Shown here: positions 9,352 to 19,672 of the stretch, in pieces | Numbering within the stretch: position 1 is the first letter of the stretch | Layout: every line of letters begins with the position of its first letter | Assembly: GCF_001642025.1 (NCBI RefSeq) | Contig: NZ_LWHO01000008.1 | Span: 105,314-169,313 of the forward strand | Source of the DNA: Cutibacterium namnetense | GTDB lineage: Bacteria > Actinomycetota > Actinomycetes > Propionibacteriales > Propionibacteriaceae | DNA: 64,000 bases | Direction of reading: 5' to 3' | Program-made: the position numbers and the translations under genes | Notes under the pieces: model-generated | What the model was told of the DNA's origin: nothing | Database searches by the model: none | The model's input: the letters and a program-made list of their open reading frames with translations, nothing else

Positions 9352-10175
9352 GTGAGCCCCTCCCCCGTGTTGGCGTTCCCACCGACCAGTTCGACGAACC
9401 TATCCTGCAGCGACTTGCCCTGACGGACCTCGTCGAGGGTCCCGATCGCGTGAAGGTGCCCCTGCGCGATGACGGCCACCGAGTCGCATAGGGACTCGAC
9501 AAGCTCCATGACATGGCTAGAGATGATGACCGTCCCGCCACCGGCAACGAAGCGGCGCAAAATAGACCGAATCGTTTGACCCGATACTGGATCGACGGAC
9601 TCGAGGGGCTCGTCGAGAACGAGGACGGCAGGATCGGCAACGATGGCGCAGGCCAAACCGATTTTCTTGGTCATACCGGCGGAGTAGTCGCAGACCAGAG
9701 TGTCCGCAGATTCCGTCAGTCCAAGAGCATCTAGGAGCCCGTCGACGCGTTCATTGACAGTGGCCTCGTCGAGACGGTGCAGTATCCCACAAAAGCGGAG
9801 CAGCTCTCGCCCGGAAAGACGGTCGAAGGTCTTCATTCCGTCAGGCAGGACGCCCATCTGAGCCTTAGCCGCAGCCGGATCGGCCCAGACGTCATGGCCA
9901 AGTACCTCCACCCGGCCGGCGTCGGGACGCAACAGCCCGGTGACCATTGACAAAGTCGTCGTTTTACCGGCGCCGTTGGGGCCGACGAACCCGAACATCG
10001 ATCCCCGCGGAACCCACATCGTGAGGTTGTCAACGGCGACCTTGGCCCCAAACCGTTTGGTCAGCCCCTCGATCATGACCGCAGGTTGTCCCGGTGACCG
10101 GGTCTGCGCAGGAACGGGAGCGGCTGTCTGCGGAATGGCCCGGAATTCGGTGGCGTCATCACTCATAGTACTCAT
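9333..10175 (-). CDS. ABC exporter ATP-binding protein
   Basis: The 280-residue ATPase has Walker A GPNGAGKTTT near residue 65, a degenerate signature YSAGMTKKIGLA, Walker B VLVLDEPLESVD and the H-loop ISSHV. It belongs to the CcmA/ABC-2 exporter type and pairs with the overlapping permease gene. The start is uncertain: ATG 10175 follows GAGATGACGTG, and ATG 10163 is a second choice. The N-terminal 30 residues are Pro/Ala/Thr-rich and precede the conserved fold. Confidence 0.88.
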   Translation of the reverse strand: MSTMSDDATEFRAIPQTAAPVPAQTRSPGQPAVMIEGLTKRFGAKVAVDNLTMWVPRGSMFGFVGPNGAGKTTTLSMVTGLLRPDAGRVEVLGHDVWADPAAAKAQMGVLPDGMKTFDRLSGRELLRFCGILHRLDEATVNERVDGLLDALGLTESADTLVCDYSAGMTKKIGLACAIVADPAVLVLDEPLESVDPVSGQTIRSILRRFVAGGGTVIISSHVMELVESLCDSVAVIAQGHLHAIGTLDEVRQGKSLQDRFVELVGGNANTGEGLTWLRRS

Positions 10176-10178
10176 CAC

Positions 10179-10865
10179 GTCATCTCAAAAGGTCAAGCTT
10201 ACAAGTCGCCTTCAGAAAAATCTATACCGATTCAGGCCAATCCCCCTAAACTCGATACAGCTTATTTAATCCTGGACGACCAGAACACCCGACAATACAT
10301 AGCACCCCACATTACACAGCCTCACAGTTTGCCGTCAAAGCGCTTTCAGCAACGCTGCCATTAGTCATGTTAATGCCGATGCGACGAGCACTGCTGCCGC
10401 GAGAGACACAGGAAGGCGAACCTAAGGTAGCCACCTCCCAGAATCATCGGATCATTGCCGACATCACAGCATCAGTTACGATAAGAGGGGAGGAATTCAA
10501 GAGGATATTGAATCCTCATCAATACCCGTACACATCAGCCCGTAGTGCACTATTCAAGAAATAAGAGGTCAGCGTAAGCAAATCGTCCACCCCGAATCAA
10601 CGCGACCTTCGAGGATTTATCGAAAACGTAGCACGGCCGCCATCGCCGCCATCACCCTTACCCGTTGGCGATCGTGCGAACACGCCCCGAGCCCACGCCC
10701 CAAGGATCGCGGCCAGACCAGACAATTCGTCGACAGCACGTGAAAAATCTCGCAATCGCGGGAATGATGGAGACAAGTTCGTTGTTGTATCGAACAAGCA
10801 AGCGGCCCTGCCAGGGGCCACGTCATGACGGACGTCGTGACGTATCTCGCTCCACAGGAGGAAGA
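10179..10865. other. 687-bp intergenic region between ABC exporter and sodA
   Basis: This is the longest gene-free stretch and is visibly richer in A and T than its surroundings, especially 10180-10570. It must hold the divergent promoters for the exporter (minus) and sodA (+). A 65-codon frame at 10367-10564 has no ribosome site or codon bias and is not called. Near sodA there is a GTTCG-N9-CGAAC palindrome and a GGCCC-tgcca-GGGGCC-type hairpin (about 10803-10818). No tRNA or known regulatory RNA was recognised. Confidence 0.6.
10777..10795. promoter_or_regulatory. Imperfect operator-like palindrome upstream of sodA
   Basis: GTTCG (10777-10781) and CGAAC (10791-10795) form a 5-bp inverted repeat with a nine-base spacer, about 70 bases before the sodA ATG. 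The position suits a regulator site, but the arms are short and it may be chance. Confidence 0.3.
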
Positions 10866-11483
10866 ATGGCTGTTTACACCCTTCCCGATCTCGACTACGA
10901 CTACGGCGCACTGGAGCCCCACATCTGTGGGAAGATCATGGAACTACACCATGACAAGCACCACAACACCTACGTTCAGGGTGCTAACACCGCCCTAGAC
11001 AAGCTGGCTGAAGCCCGCGAGAAGGGCGACTTCGGAGCCATCAACAAGCTTGAGAAGGACCTGGCCTTTAACCTCGGTGGCCACATCAATCACTCCGTGT
11101 TCTGGAAGAACATGTCCCCCAACGGAGGCGAGCGTCCGGAAGGCAACGAGCTCGCCGCCGCCATCGACGAGTTCTTCGGCTCCTTCGGCAGCTTCAAGAA
11201 GCAGTTTGAGGAGACGGCCAAGGGCGTCCAGGGCTCCGGCTGGGGCATGCTCGTGTGGGATGTAATGGGGCAGCGCCTCAACACCATGCAGCTGTTCGAC
11301 CACCAGGGCAATCTGCCGTCGACCCAGATCCCGATCGTCCAGCTCGATATGTGGGAGCACGCCTACTACCTGCAGTACCAGAACATGAAAGCCGATTACG
11401 TCAGCGCTTGGTGGAACGTCGTCAACTGGGCTGACGCCGAACAGAGGTTCACCAAGGCTCGTTCCATCACCGATCTGTTCTGA
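10866..11483 (+). CDS. sodA: Superoxide dismutase [Fe/Mn]
   Basis: The enzyme converts superoxide to oxygen and hydrogen peroxide in the cytoplasm. The four metal ligands are visible: His28, His76, Asp161 and His165 (in DMWEHAYY). The 205-residue length is normal. The propionibacterial homologue is known to be cambialistic (active with Fe or Mn), and FDHQGN at 144-149 fits that group, so metal choice is not assigned. The ATG at 10866 follows a consensus AGGAGG; in-frame codons upstream lie outside the fold. It is monocistronic, with a hairpin downstream. Confidence 0.96.
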   Translation: MAVYTLPDLDYDYGALEPHICGKIMELHHDKHHNTYVQGANTALDKLAEAREKGDFGAINKLEKDLAFNLGGHINHSVFWKNMSPNGGERPEGNELAAAIDEFFGSFGSFKKQFEETAKGVQGSGWGMLVWDVMGQRLNTMQLFDHQGNLPSTQIPIVQLDMWEHAYYLQYQNMKADYVSAWWNVVNWADAEQRFTKARSITDLF

Positions 11484-11516
11484 TCTGTAGACCTGAACCG
11501 ACACATCCTTCACCGT

Positions 11517-11550
11517 CATTGGCCGCGTCCACGCCCGGACGCGGCCAATG
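11517..11550 (+). terminator. sodA terminator hairpin
   Basis: A perfect 14-bp stem (CATTGGCCGCGTCC / GGACGCGGCCAATG) with a six-base loop lies 33 bases after the sodA stop. No U-tract follows. Confidence 0.75.
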
Positions 11551-11710
11551 ATCTGCCCAGACCGGATCGACATGTCCCACGAGCCATGCCCGACGGCAGG
11601 ATCGTGCACCCGAACTGAGCGCTTGAACTCACACTCCCACATACCGCTGATACCTTCGACTGCGCGTGAGGCACTGACGCCCCGCGCCCACCGAGAGGTG
11701 GCTCGTCCAC

Positions 11711-14700
11711 ATGACGGAGCCGTCCATGCGCAAAGCCGAGCATCGCCATTCCGTGTCCAGGACGGTGGCCGCACTGACCGCAGCCACCTGTGCCTTGACC
11801 TCCCTTGTCGCCACACCTCATACAGCTGCGGCGACGCCGCCGTCACAGGCGCCGAGGGCGACGCCATCGGTGCCTTACACTTTCCCAGGCAACGATGGCA
11901 GACCCCACAAGGTCACTTGGGACAAGCACTCGTTCACCATCGACGGCACCCGGTTATCGATCTGGTCCGGAGAGCTGCACTACTGGCGCCTCCCCTCCCA
12001 ACAAGCGTGGCGCGACGTCATGCGTAAGGCCCGCGCAAACGGCTTCAACGCCATCTCGTTGTATTTCTTCTGGGGACTGCACCAGGAGTCCATCAACGGC
12101 AAGTTCGACTTCTCCGGCATCAAGGACATCGACAAGCTACTCACCATCGCTGAAGAAGAGGGTCTGTACGTCATCGCCCGACCCGGCCCCTACATCAACG
12201 CCGAAGTCTCCATGGGCGGTCTGCCCGCCACCATGAGCAACCAGCCCGGGCCACTGCGTGGCACCGCAAACCTCGCGCGCTCGAAACAGTGGCTGCACGC
12301 CTTCGACACCATCGCCCGCAAGCACCAGGTGACGACCGGCGGCGGTTCCCTGCTCATGTACCAGGTCGAGAACGAGCTACTCGACGAGAGCTCCGACCGA
12401 TCCACCTTCCTCAAAGCACTGACGCGCTACGTCAGGGCCGACGGCATCACAGTCCCGCTGTTCACCAACGACTACTCCATGGCCGGACACTTCTCCGACA
12501 CCTCAAAATACGGCACCGACTTCTACGCCTACGACTCCTACCCACTGGGTTTCACATGCAACGGCAAACGCAACGCCCTGAGCGACCATGAAGCCGAGTT
12601 CCGGGCGATGGCCCCCGCCACCCCTCAATTCATTACCGAAGCCCAGGGCGGAGCCTTCACCCCGTGGGGAGCTCCCTTTACCCCCGCCACCTGCGCCACG
12701 TTCGCCGATCCCGCATTCACCCGACAATGGGGCGTCTCCACCATCGGCAATGGCGTCACGGCATTCAACTACTACATGCTCGAGGGCGGGACGAACTGGG
12801 GATGGACAGGAGCCCCCGCTTCCGGCTTCACCTCCTACGACTACGGTGCCGCCCTCAACGAAGAACGCACCCTCACCGACAAAGTCGCGGTGCAAAAAGA
12901 GATCGGTTACTTCCAGCGCGCCCTGCCATGGCTGGCAGCCACCAATCCGGTGAACGCCCCCGAGCCCACAGACGTCAAGGGCTCCCCCGTCCACGCGTAC
13001 CAGCGCACTATCAATGGAACCGGGCCACGCTTCATCGGCTTCCGGTTGGGCGACTCCAACGCGACGACCGACACCACTTTCACCACCCCGCTCGATCTTG
13101 ACTCCGACGGCTCCGCCAACCGTCAGCACGTCGTCGACGACCGGGATCCCGCTATCTCGTACCAGGGTTCGTGGGTGCGACGCAGCGATCCCGGCGCCTC
13201 GGGCAGAACTGTGACGGTCTCGTCGCGCAAGGGGGACACGGCAACCTTCGCTTTCAACGGCACCGGTATCTCTGTCGTCTCCGGCACCGGCACCAATCAC
13301 GGCATGGTCTCCCTTCGCATCGACGACGGCGCCCCGGTCGAAGCGACCGGTCACGTCGACTCCGACCAAAATCGCCCTGCCCAGAAAGTACTCCACGATT
13401 TCACCGGCTTGTCCGGCGGGCACCACACCCTCACCGTCACCAATCTCGGCAAGGCGGCGCAGGGCGGGACGGGCACCATCGTCAGCCTCGACGCCCTGCA
13501 CGTCACCGACGGCTCAGCGGCGAACGCCCCCGGCAAGAAGGCCTCGGCCCGGCAGTGGGACCGTATCCCGCAGGACACCTCCACGACCCTCCGTCTGCAC
13601 GGCCGTGACACTCTCATGATGGCCGCCGATTTCCCCATCGGCAAACACCACGTGCTCTACACCACCTCCCAGCCATTCGGTGCCCCGGTCGTCACCTCCG
13701 GACGCGGCACCGTCGAATACCTCGTCGGTCACCGCGGCGACTCCGGTGAGACCGTCCTGCAGTTCAAGGCAGGACCTTCCAAGCCCACGGTTCGCGGCTC
13801 CGGCATACGGACTGTCTGGAATGCGACCACCGGTCAGCTCCGCCTCAACTACACCCACACCGGCACCCCGCTCGACATCCGCGTCGGTGAGGGCAACGAC
13901 GCCTTGACCTTGCGCGTCATCGATCGTCAGAGCGCCCGCACCACCTGGCAACTCGAGAGCACCCGGAACGGTCACACGGTGCACACCGACGTCGAGGGCG
14001 CCTACCTCGCTGGCCAGGCCGTCACGAACGGCAGCACCGTCGCCCTGACCGGCCAGATGACCAAGCCCGGTACCGTCTCCGTCATCCCGGATGCCGCCAT
14101 CACCTCGGCAAGCTGGAACGGCCAGACTCTGCCACGCCTCACCGACGCTCCAGTACCCGGCCCGGCCGCCGTTTCTGCCCCCACCCTGCACTGGGTCTCC
14201 AAGGCAGGGGCCCCGGAGGCCGCCAAAGGCTACGACGACTCGACGTGGAAGGTGGCCAGCGCCACCACAGGACGCACACCATGGCAGAAGCCGACGCTCG
14301 GCGGCACTGCCCTGGACTCGAACCTCCTCGGTTTCCACGAGGGTTCGGTCTGGTACCGCGCTCATTTCACCGCAGGTACGACACGTACGCTCAAGCTCAA
14401 CGCCAACGGCGCTCAGGGCGCACCCAAGCCCAGTGGCGTCGACCCAGCCTCCATGCAGGTCTGGATCAACGGCACCTACGCCGGTGCTTATCGCGCGATC
14501 GGAAACACGACGAGCATCGAGCTCCCCTCCTCGGTCAAGGCCGGTGATCCGGTCGTCCTCGCCGTCGTCGTCCACAACCTCGGCCAGAACCTCGACTGGT
14601 CCGATAACGGGTTGTCGCGTCAGTCCCGCGGCCTCAATTCCGCCAGTCTGCCTGCGAAGGGGGCGGTCACCTGGCGGGTTCGTGGTGCCCTGAGCACCGA

Positions 14701-17700
14701 GCAGACCGGCGACACCGCTCGGACGATGTACAACAACGGTGGCCTATATGGCGAGCGCGCCGGATGGTATCTGCCAGGCATGCCCGACAAGGACTGGTCG
14801 ACAGCCACGACGATGACCGCCGACCATCCAGGTATTCGCTGGTACCGCTCCACCTTCAACCTGGCGGTGCCCACCGGTCAGGACACCACCTTCCAGGTGG
14901 TCGTCAAGCCTTCCGGCAACGGCAGGGGCCCCGCAGGGGTGGGCGCCGACCATTCTCAGGCAACGATTTTCGTCAACGGCTGGAACACCGGCGTCTACGT
15001 CGGTGACGTCGGACCACAGACCCGCTTCGTCATCCCCGCCGGGTTCATCGACCCTCACGGTCCAAACACCATCGCTGTCGCCGTGGCTGCCAAGGAGGCA
15101 GGTTCCGGTCCTACGTCGATCACCGTCGAGCCGACCCATTCAGTCACCGGCTCCCTCGTCGGGGCCCTCAACAAGGCACCGGCTTACAGCCCACGGACGC
15201 CCGACCCCACCACAGGTGCCGTGCCGTCCTTGGTGCCACTGCCCGCCTCCCTCAAGGTCGACGGGGGCGCACCCTTCACCCTCAAAGACTCCACCGTCAT
15301 CGTCGCCAAAGGTCAGGCCAGCGACAGCGCCAAGTTCCTGGCAGCGATCCTGCGTCGCTCCACCGGTTTCCCCCTGCCAATCGTCCCGAGTAGCAGCGGT
15401 CACGACTCGTTCATCAGCCTGACCGTCGACCCACACACCAGAATCGGCACGTACACCCGACAGGAAGAGGCATACTCGCTCGTCTCACGGACCGGATCTA
15501 TCGCCGCCCGGGCTGTGACGGACCATGGTCTCTTCGACGCCGTCCAGACGATCCGACAGCTCTTCCCGCCGCTCATCGAGTCCACCCGGCCCATGATGCG
15601 GTCATGGACGGCCCCAGCCGTCACGATCACCGACGCCCCACGGTTCAGTTACCGCAGTGTCCAGCTTGATCCGGCACGTTCCTTCCTGACCGTTGCCGAG
15701 GTCAAGAAAGAACTCGACGTCATGGCAGCCCACAAGATGTCGGTATTGCACATGCACCTGGCCGACGACCAGGGCTGGCGAATCCAAATCACCAACAAGG
15801 GCCGCAAGCCCGGTGACGTCCTCGACTACACACGACTCACCTCGGTGTCGGGGCACACCGCAATGGACACCCAGGAACACGGTTACCGCGACGAGCTGGG
15901 CCGCACCGGGTTCTACACTCAGCAGCAGTACCGCAGCATCGTCGCCTATGCCGCCGCTCGACACATTATGGTGGTCCCCGAGATTGACTCGCCGGCCCAT
16001 TCCAACGCAATGTTGCACGCCTTCCCCGAACTCAACAGTGCTAACTCGCATCCGGAGGCTACGGTTTACGGGACAGTGCCGCAGAACGGCACCAGCGCCG
16101 TCGGGTACTCCTCCTTGGACGTCGACAATCCCAAAACCTGGACGGCTCTCGCGCACATCTTCGGGCAGATCGCCCAAATGACCCCTGGCCCGTATCTCCA
16201 CGTCGGCGCCGACGAATCCCACTCGACCCCACACGACCAGTACGTCAGATTCGTCACCCGGGTGGTCAACCTCGTCCATGGCCTCGGCAAAAAGCCGGTT
16301 GGCTGGAACGAGTACTCCATCGGCGGTGTGACCGCGGGCGACGCCATCCAGTACTGGGTCGGTGATACCGAGAACACCCGTCGCGCCGTCAGGGAGAGGG
16401 GAGCCAAACTCATCATCTCGAAGAGCGACGCCGCCTATCTGGACCAGAAGTACACTCCCGACACCGCGATCGGTCTTGTCTGGGCCTCAAACGGCCACGG
16501 TGGGCTGCGCACCTACTACGACTGGGATCCTGCGAGTGTCATCCCTAAAACCACCGACAATGACATCCTCGGGTTAGAGGGACCGCAGTGGTCGGAGACC
16601 ATTCGCAATGGCAGCCAGTCACAGTATCTGGCTTTCCCCCGCGCCCTCGCCCATGCCGAGATCGGCTGGACACCGCAGTCGCGCAGATCGGTCGGCGGCT
16701 TCCTCAACCGTATGGCCGACGACGGTGCACGCCTGCTGGCCATGCAGTCGAACTTCTACGACACCCCTGAGGTTAGATGGGCCAGCGATGCTGCCGGCAC
16801 CCCGAGCGTCACCGCACCGGGTCGCCGCAGTGAGGTCACCCTCGCAACCCTGGCAGCGCCAGGAACGAAGGCCTCCCCGGACGGCTCGTCGGTGACCGCC
16901 GACTCCACCGCGGACGCCGATGGCACGTCCGCCTCGACGATCACGGGTTGCCTCACCGCAACCGTCGACCTGGGAGCCGAAGGTGGCGTCCAGAAGGTAC
17001 GGTTCGTCGACCAGCATCGGCGTGGTCTGCTAACCGCAGGAGGGCGGTATGACCTGCGCATCTGGCACACCTGGAGCCACACCGGCACCTTCCCGATCAC
17101 GGTGAACCTGTCGGACGGACGGGTCCTGGCCACCTCGGTGACGGTTCGCGACGCAGTCCCGGCACAACCCACCGGCCCTGTCGTAGACCCCTGTGACAAA
17201 CCGACTGTCTCCTTCCCCTCCGGCAGCTCTGTCCGCGACGACTCACGACTCGGCGTCTCGTTCACGCACCTGACACCGAACACGTGGGTCGACGTCCTCA
17301 TCGATGGCACCAGGATCGGCACGGTGCACACGGACGCCTCCGGTTCGGGCACCCAGGATGTCCCCATTGCCTATCAGACCCCCAGCGGAGGGCACCTGCT
17401 GCGCATCGCTGGACCCGACGGACGTTTCGTGGAGAAGGTGTTCACGGTCACGTCCAAGACGCCGCCGTTCCCCAACGCCATCACGCACGGAGTCACCGCT
17501 AAGGCTTCCAGTGAGGCAAGCAACGAGACCGCTCCCAATGGCCGAGCTGCGGCCGCCGTTGACGGTAATCCGGACACGTTCTGGCACTCTCGCTGGCAGG
17601 CACCCGTTGCGACCTATCCGCACACCTTGACCGTCGACCTCGGTCACGAATACGCATTGTCGGCGATGAGGTGGGTCTCCCGCCAGGGCAATCCCAACGG

Positions 17701-18013
17701 CCGAGTCAAGACCCTCGTCCTGGAGTTCTCAACCAACGGTTCCCATTGGACCGGCAGACAACCAGTCACTTTGCCCTCTAGCTCTTACCCGACGATCGTC
17801 AGCCTCCCGATACCGGCGGACGCACGGTACGTGCGAATCACGATGACCTCACCTCAGGACGCCTCCCAGCCCTTAGCGGCGATCGGTGAGGTGACCTTCG
17901 GCGGCCTCGCGAACGGCCATGCTGATCAGCCCGGGCACGAGCCGACGGCGCACACGTGGACCCCGCCGGCTCACTGTAAAGCGACCCCCGAACCTTCTCC
18001 CACGGGGCGCTAG
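11711..18013 (+). CDS. Secreted multidomain glycosidase: GH35 beta-galactosidase fused to GH20 hexosaminidase
   Basis: A 2100-residue secreted enzyme. A signal peptide (about 1-42) is followed by a GH35 catalytic domain (about 65-410) with acid/base Glu222 in QVENEL and nucleophile Glu310 in FITEAQG. Next come jelly-roll and galactose-binding-like modules (about 430-1160). A GH20 N-terminal domain (about 1170-1290) leads into a GH20 barrel (about 1310-1670) with the Asp1501-Glu1502 pair in HVGADES. Ig-like stretches and a C-terminal F5/8-type CBM32-like domain (about 1920-2065) follow. Removing terminal galactose and then N-acetylhexosamine from host glycans is inferred. The ATG has GAGAGGTGG eight bases upstream. 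No LPXTG or membrane anchor is seen. Confidence 0.9.
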   Translation: MTEPSMRKAEHRHSVSRTVAALTAATCALTSLVATPHTAAATPPSQAPRATPSVPYTFPGNDGRPHKVTWDKHSFTIDGTRLSIWSGELHYWRLPSQQAWRDVMRKARANGFNAISLYFFWGLHQESINGKFDFSGIKDIDKLLTIAEEEGLYVIARPGPYINAEVSMGGLPATMSNQPGPLRGTANLARSKQWLHAFDTIARKHQVTTGGGSLLMYQVENELLDESSDRSTFLKALTRYVRADGITVPLFTNDYSMAGHFSDTSKYGTDFYAYDSYPLGFTCNGKRNALSDHEAEFRAMAPATPQFITEAQGGAFTPWGAPFTPATCATFADPAFTRQWGVSTIGNGVTAFNYYMLEGGTNWGWTGAPASGFTSYDYGAALNEERTLTDKVAVQKEIGYFQRALPWLAATNPVNAPEPTDVKGSPVHAYQRTINGTGPRFIGFRLGDSNATTDTTFTTPLDLDSDGSANRQHVVDDRDPAISYQGSWVRRSDPGASGRTVTVSSRKGDTATFAFNGTGISVVSGTGTNHGMVSLRIDDGAPVEATGHVDSDQNRPAQKVLHDFTGLSGGHHTLTVTNLGKAAQGGTGTIVSLDALHVTDGSAANAPGKKASARQWDRIPQDTSTTLRLHGRDTLMMAADFPIGKHHVLYTTSQPFGAPVVTSGRGTVEYLVGHRGDSGETVLQFKAGPSKPTVRGSGIRTVWNATTGQLRLNYTHTGTPLDIRVGEGNDALTLRVIDRQSARTTWQLESTRNGHTVHTDVEGAYLAGQAVTNGSTVALTGQMTKPGTVSVIPDAAITSASWNGQTLPRLTDAPVPGPAAVSAPTLHWVSKAGAPEAAKGYDDSTWKVASATTGRTPWQKPTLGGTALDSNLLGFHEGSVWYRAHFTAGTTRTLKLNANGAQGAPKPSGVDPASMQVWINGTYAGAYRAIGNTTSIELPSSVKAGDPVVLAVVVHNLGQNLDWSDNGLSRQSRGLNSASLPAKGAVTWRVRGALSTEQTGDTARTMYNNGGLYGERAGWYLPGMPDKDWSTATTMTADHPGIRWYRSTFNLAVPTGQDTTFQVVVKPSGNGRGPAGVGADHSQATIFVNGWNTGVYVGDVGPQTRFVIPAGFIDPHGPNTIAVAVAAKEAGSGPTSITVEPTHSVTGSLVGALNKAPAYSPRTPDPTTGAVPSLVPLPASLKVDGGAPFTLKDSTVIVAKGQASDSAKFLAAILRRSTGFPLPIVPSSSGHDSFISLTVDPHTRIGTYTRQEEAYSLVSRTGSIAARAVTDHGLFDAVQTIRQLFPPLIESTRPMMRSWTAPAVTITDAPRFSYRSVQLDPARSFLTVAEVKKELDVMAAHKMSVLHMHLADDQGWRIQITNKGRKPGDVLDYTRLTSVSGHTAMDTQEHGYRDELGRTGFYTQQQYRSIVAYAAARHIMVVPEIDSPAHSNAMLHAFPELNSANSHPEATVYGTVPQNGTSAVGYSSLDVDNPKTWTALAHIFGQIAQMTPGPYLHVGADESHSTPHDQYVRFVTRVVNLVHGLGKKPVGWNEYSIGGVTAGDAIQYWVGDTENTRRAVRERGAKLIISKSDAAYLDQKYTPDTAIGLVWASNGHGGLRTYYDWDPASVIPKTTDNDILGLEGPQWSETIRNGSQSQYLAFPRALAHAEIGWTPQSRRSVGGFLNRMADDGARLLAMQSNFYDTPEVRWASDAAGTPSVTAPGRRSEVTLATLAAPGTKASPDGSSVTADSTADADGTSASTITGCLTATVDLGAEGGVQKVRFVDQHRRGLLTAGGRYDLRIWHTWSHTGTFPITVNLSDGRVLATSVTVRDAVPAQPTGPVVDPCDKPTVSFPSGSSVRDDSRLGVSFTHLTPNTWVDVLIDGTRIGTVHTDASGSGTQDVPIAYQTPSGGHLLRIAGPDGRFVEKVFTVTSKTPPFPNAITHGVTAKASSEASNETAPNGRAAAAVDGNPDTFWHSRWQAPVATYPHTLTVDLGHEYALSAMRWVSRQGNPNGRVKTLVLEFSTNGSHWTGRQPVTLPSSSYPTIVSLPIPADARYVRITMTSPQDASQPLAAIGEVTFGGLANGHADQPGHEPTAHTWTPPAHCKATPEPSPTGR

Positions 18014-18257
18014 AGACGAGGGCTCCTTTCATGATGCACGCGTAACCAGCGGTGTCCACATTTGACCGGGGTGCCCGGGGCGGGCCTCGCATCACCCTCG
18101 AATCTCAGCGCCGCGACCCCCATTACCAGTACGGTGAATAGACGGGCCGGAACCTCAGTAACGGTCCTAGAACCACGGAACGGCGTATTGATCGACCGGC
18201 GGGTCCGCTCTACATCGCTTCGTGGTGTACTGTCCGCCACCGGAAGGGGCTGCCACA

Positions 18258-19631
18258 ATGGCCGCCAACACCCCGCTCACGAACACCACCAGCTTGACGC
18301 CCGACACACGATCCGCGTCGGCACCGATCTCTGCCGAATCCAGACGATTCCTCCGCCACGTCACAGCGGCCACCGCTTTCGGCGGCGGGCTCGACGGCTT
18401 CGACTTGGGCGTCATCAGCGTCGTCATTTTGCACATCAATCAAGATCTCGGGCTCACTGCCGCCATGGAGGGTCTCGTCGGTGCTGCGAGCCTGCTGGGC
18501 ATTTTCATCGGTGCCCCGCTCTTCGGCTACCTCACCGATAAGTTCGGGCGCCGCAAGATGTTCCTCGTCGACATTATTGCTTTCATCGCTATCGGCGTCG
18601 GGCAGGCCTTCGCTATGAGTGGAGTCTCGCTAGCGATTCTCAGATTCCTATTAGGCATGGCCATCGGTGCCGAGTACTCAATCGGAGCACCGATGCTTTC
18701 AGAGTTCGTTCCGGCTCGGGAACGCGGATCGAAGCTAGCCTTCCTCGAACTGTGCTGGCGCATCGGCTTCCTCATCGCTGTCTTACTGGGGTACGCGCTG
18801 CTGTGGTCCGGGGTGTCATGGAAGGTCATCTTGGCCACTTCAGTCGTCCCAGCCCTCATTGTGCTAGGCCTGCGAATTGGTCTCCCGGAATCCCCGCGTT
18901 GGTTGCTGCGTCACGGCCACGAGGCCGAAGCGCGTGCGATCGTCGAAAAGCACATGGGTCCGGCGTTTTTCGCCGCTGAGAAGCTCGGCGAGGAGTCGGT
19001 GGACGGAGACGGTTACCGCAAACTGTTCCGCAAGGGTCAACGGCGGCGCACGGTCTTCGTCTGTATTTTCTGGACGTGCATCGTTACCCCATATTTCGCG
19101 ATCTTCACCTACGCCCCGAGGGTGCTGGAATCCCTCAATGTGAAGTCTCAAGCTGGCGGCACAATGCTCTCTAACACCATTGGCGTCGTTGGCGCGGCCA
19201 TCGGCCTACTGGCGATCGATCGCATCGGCCGCCGGCGCATGCTCATCGGGCCGTTCTGGGTGCAGACTGCAGTTCTTCTCGTTGTTGGGCTGTGGACCAC
19301 CGCGCCGTCGTGGGTGCTGGTAGTGGGCTTGGCGCTCTTCGCCTTGGTCAACTCCTACAGCGACATTCTTACTGCGGTGTACCCCGCGGAGATCTTCGAC
19401 ACCGACATCCGATCCAGTGGTGTGGGGTTCGGGTCAGCAGTCAGCCGCATCGGTGCCTTCCTCGGCACCTACCTGCTACCCATTGGCATGGGGACAATCG
19501 GAATCAAGTGGTGCATGGTCATCGCGGCAAGCCTATGCGTCGTTGGCGCTGTGACCGGCCAAATGATGGCACCTGAGACCATGCACCGTCCCCTGACGAA
19601 GACAGCAACCGGAGAGTTGTCTCAGGCCTGA
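18258..19631 (+). CDS. MFS transporter, sugar-porter type
   Basis: A 457-residue, 12-segment major facilitator protein. Family marks are DGFDLGVIS in helix 1, the loop 2-3 motif DKFGRRKM, its repeat DRIGRRRM between helices 8 and 9, and PESPRWLL before the central loop. The ATG at 18258 has GGAAGGGG at good spacing; GTG codons at 18222 and 18225 are less likely. The position just after the secreted glycosidase suggests uptake of released galactose or a related sugar, but substituted aromatic acids are also carried by this group. Confidence 0.82.
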   Translation: MAANTPLTNTTSLTPDTRSASAPISAESRRFLRHVTAATAFGGGLDGFDLGVISVVILHINQDLGLTAAMEGLVGAASLLGIFIGAPLFGYLTDKFGRRKMFLVDIIAFIAIGVGQAFAMSGVSLAILRFLLGMAIGAEYSIGAPMLSEFVPARERGSKLAFLELCWRIGFLIAVLLGYALLWSGVSWKVILATSVVPALIVLGLRIGLPESPRWLLRHGHEAEARAIVEKHMGPAFFAAEKLGEESVDGDGYRKLFRKGQRRRTVFVCIFWTCIVTPYFAIFTYAPRVLESLNVKSQAGGTMLSNTIGVVGAAIGLLAIDRIGRRRMLIGPFWVQTAVLLVVGLWTTAPSWVLVVGLALFALVNSYSDILTAVYPAEIFDTDIRSSGVGFGSAVSRIGAFLGTYLLPIGMGTIGIKWCMVIAASLCVVGAVTGQMMAPETMHRPLTKTATGELSQA

Positions 19632-19637
19632 TCCCGG

Positions 19638-19672
19638 ACCGGCCAGTTAGGCCGACAGCCCGAATGGCCGGT
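19638..19672. terminator. Bidirectional hairpin between convergent genes
   Basis: ACCGGCCA and TGGCCGGT form a perfect 8-bp stem with a 19-base loop, spanning the short gap between the MFS gene and the convergent gene and overlapping the latter's last codons. Confidence 0.45.

Noticed and set aside
10367..10564. 65-codon + strand frame in the sodA upstream region
   Set aside because: No ribosome site, no third-position GC bias, and no recognisable features.
12503..13501. 332-codon minus strand frame inside the large glycosidase
   Set aside because: Antisense to the GH35 domain with its catalytic residues intact; no domain in the antisense product.
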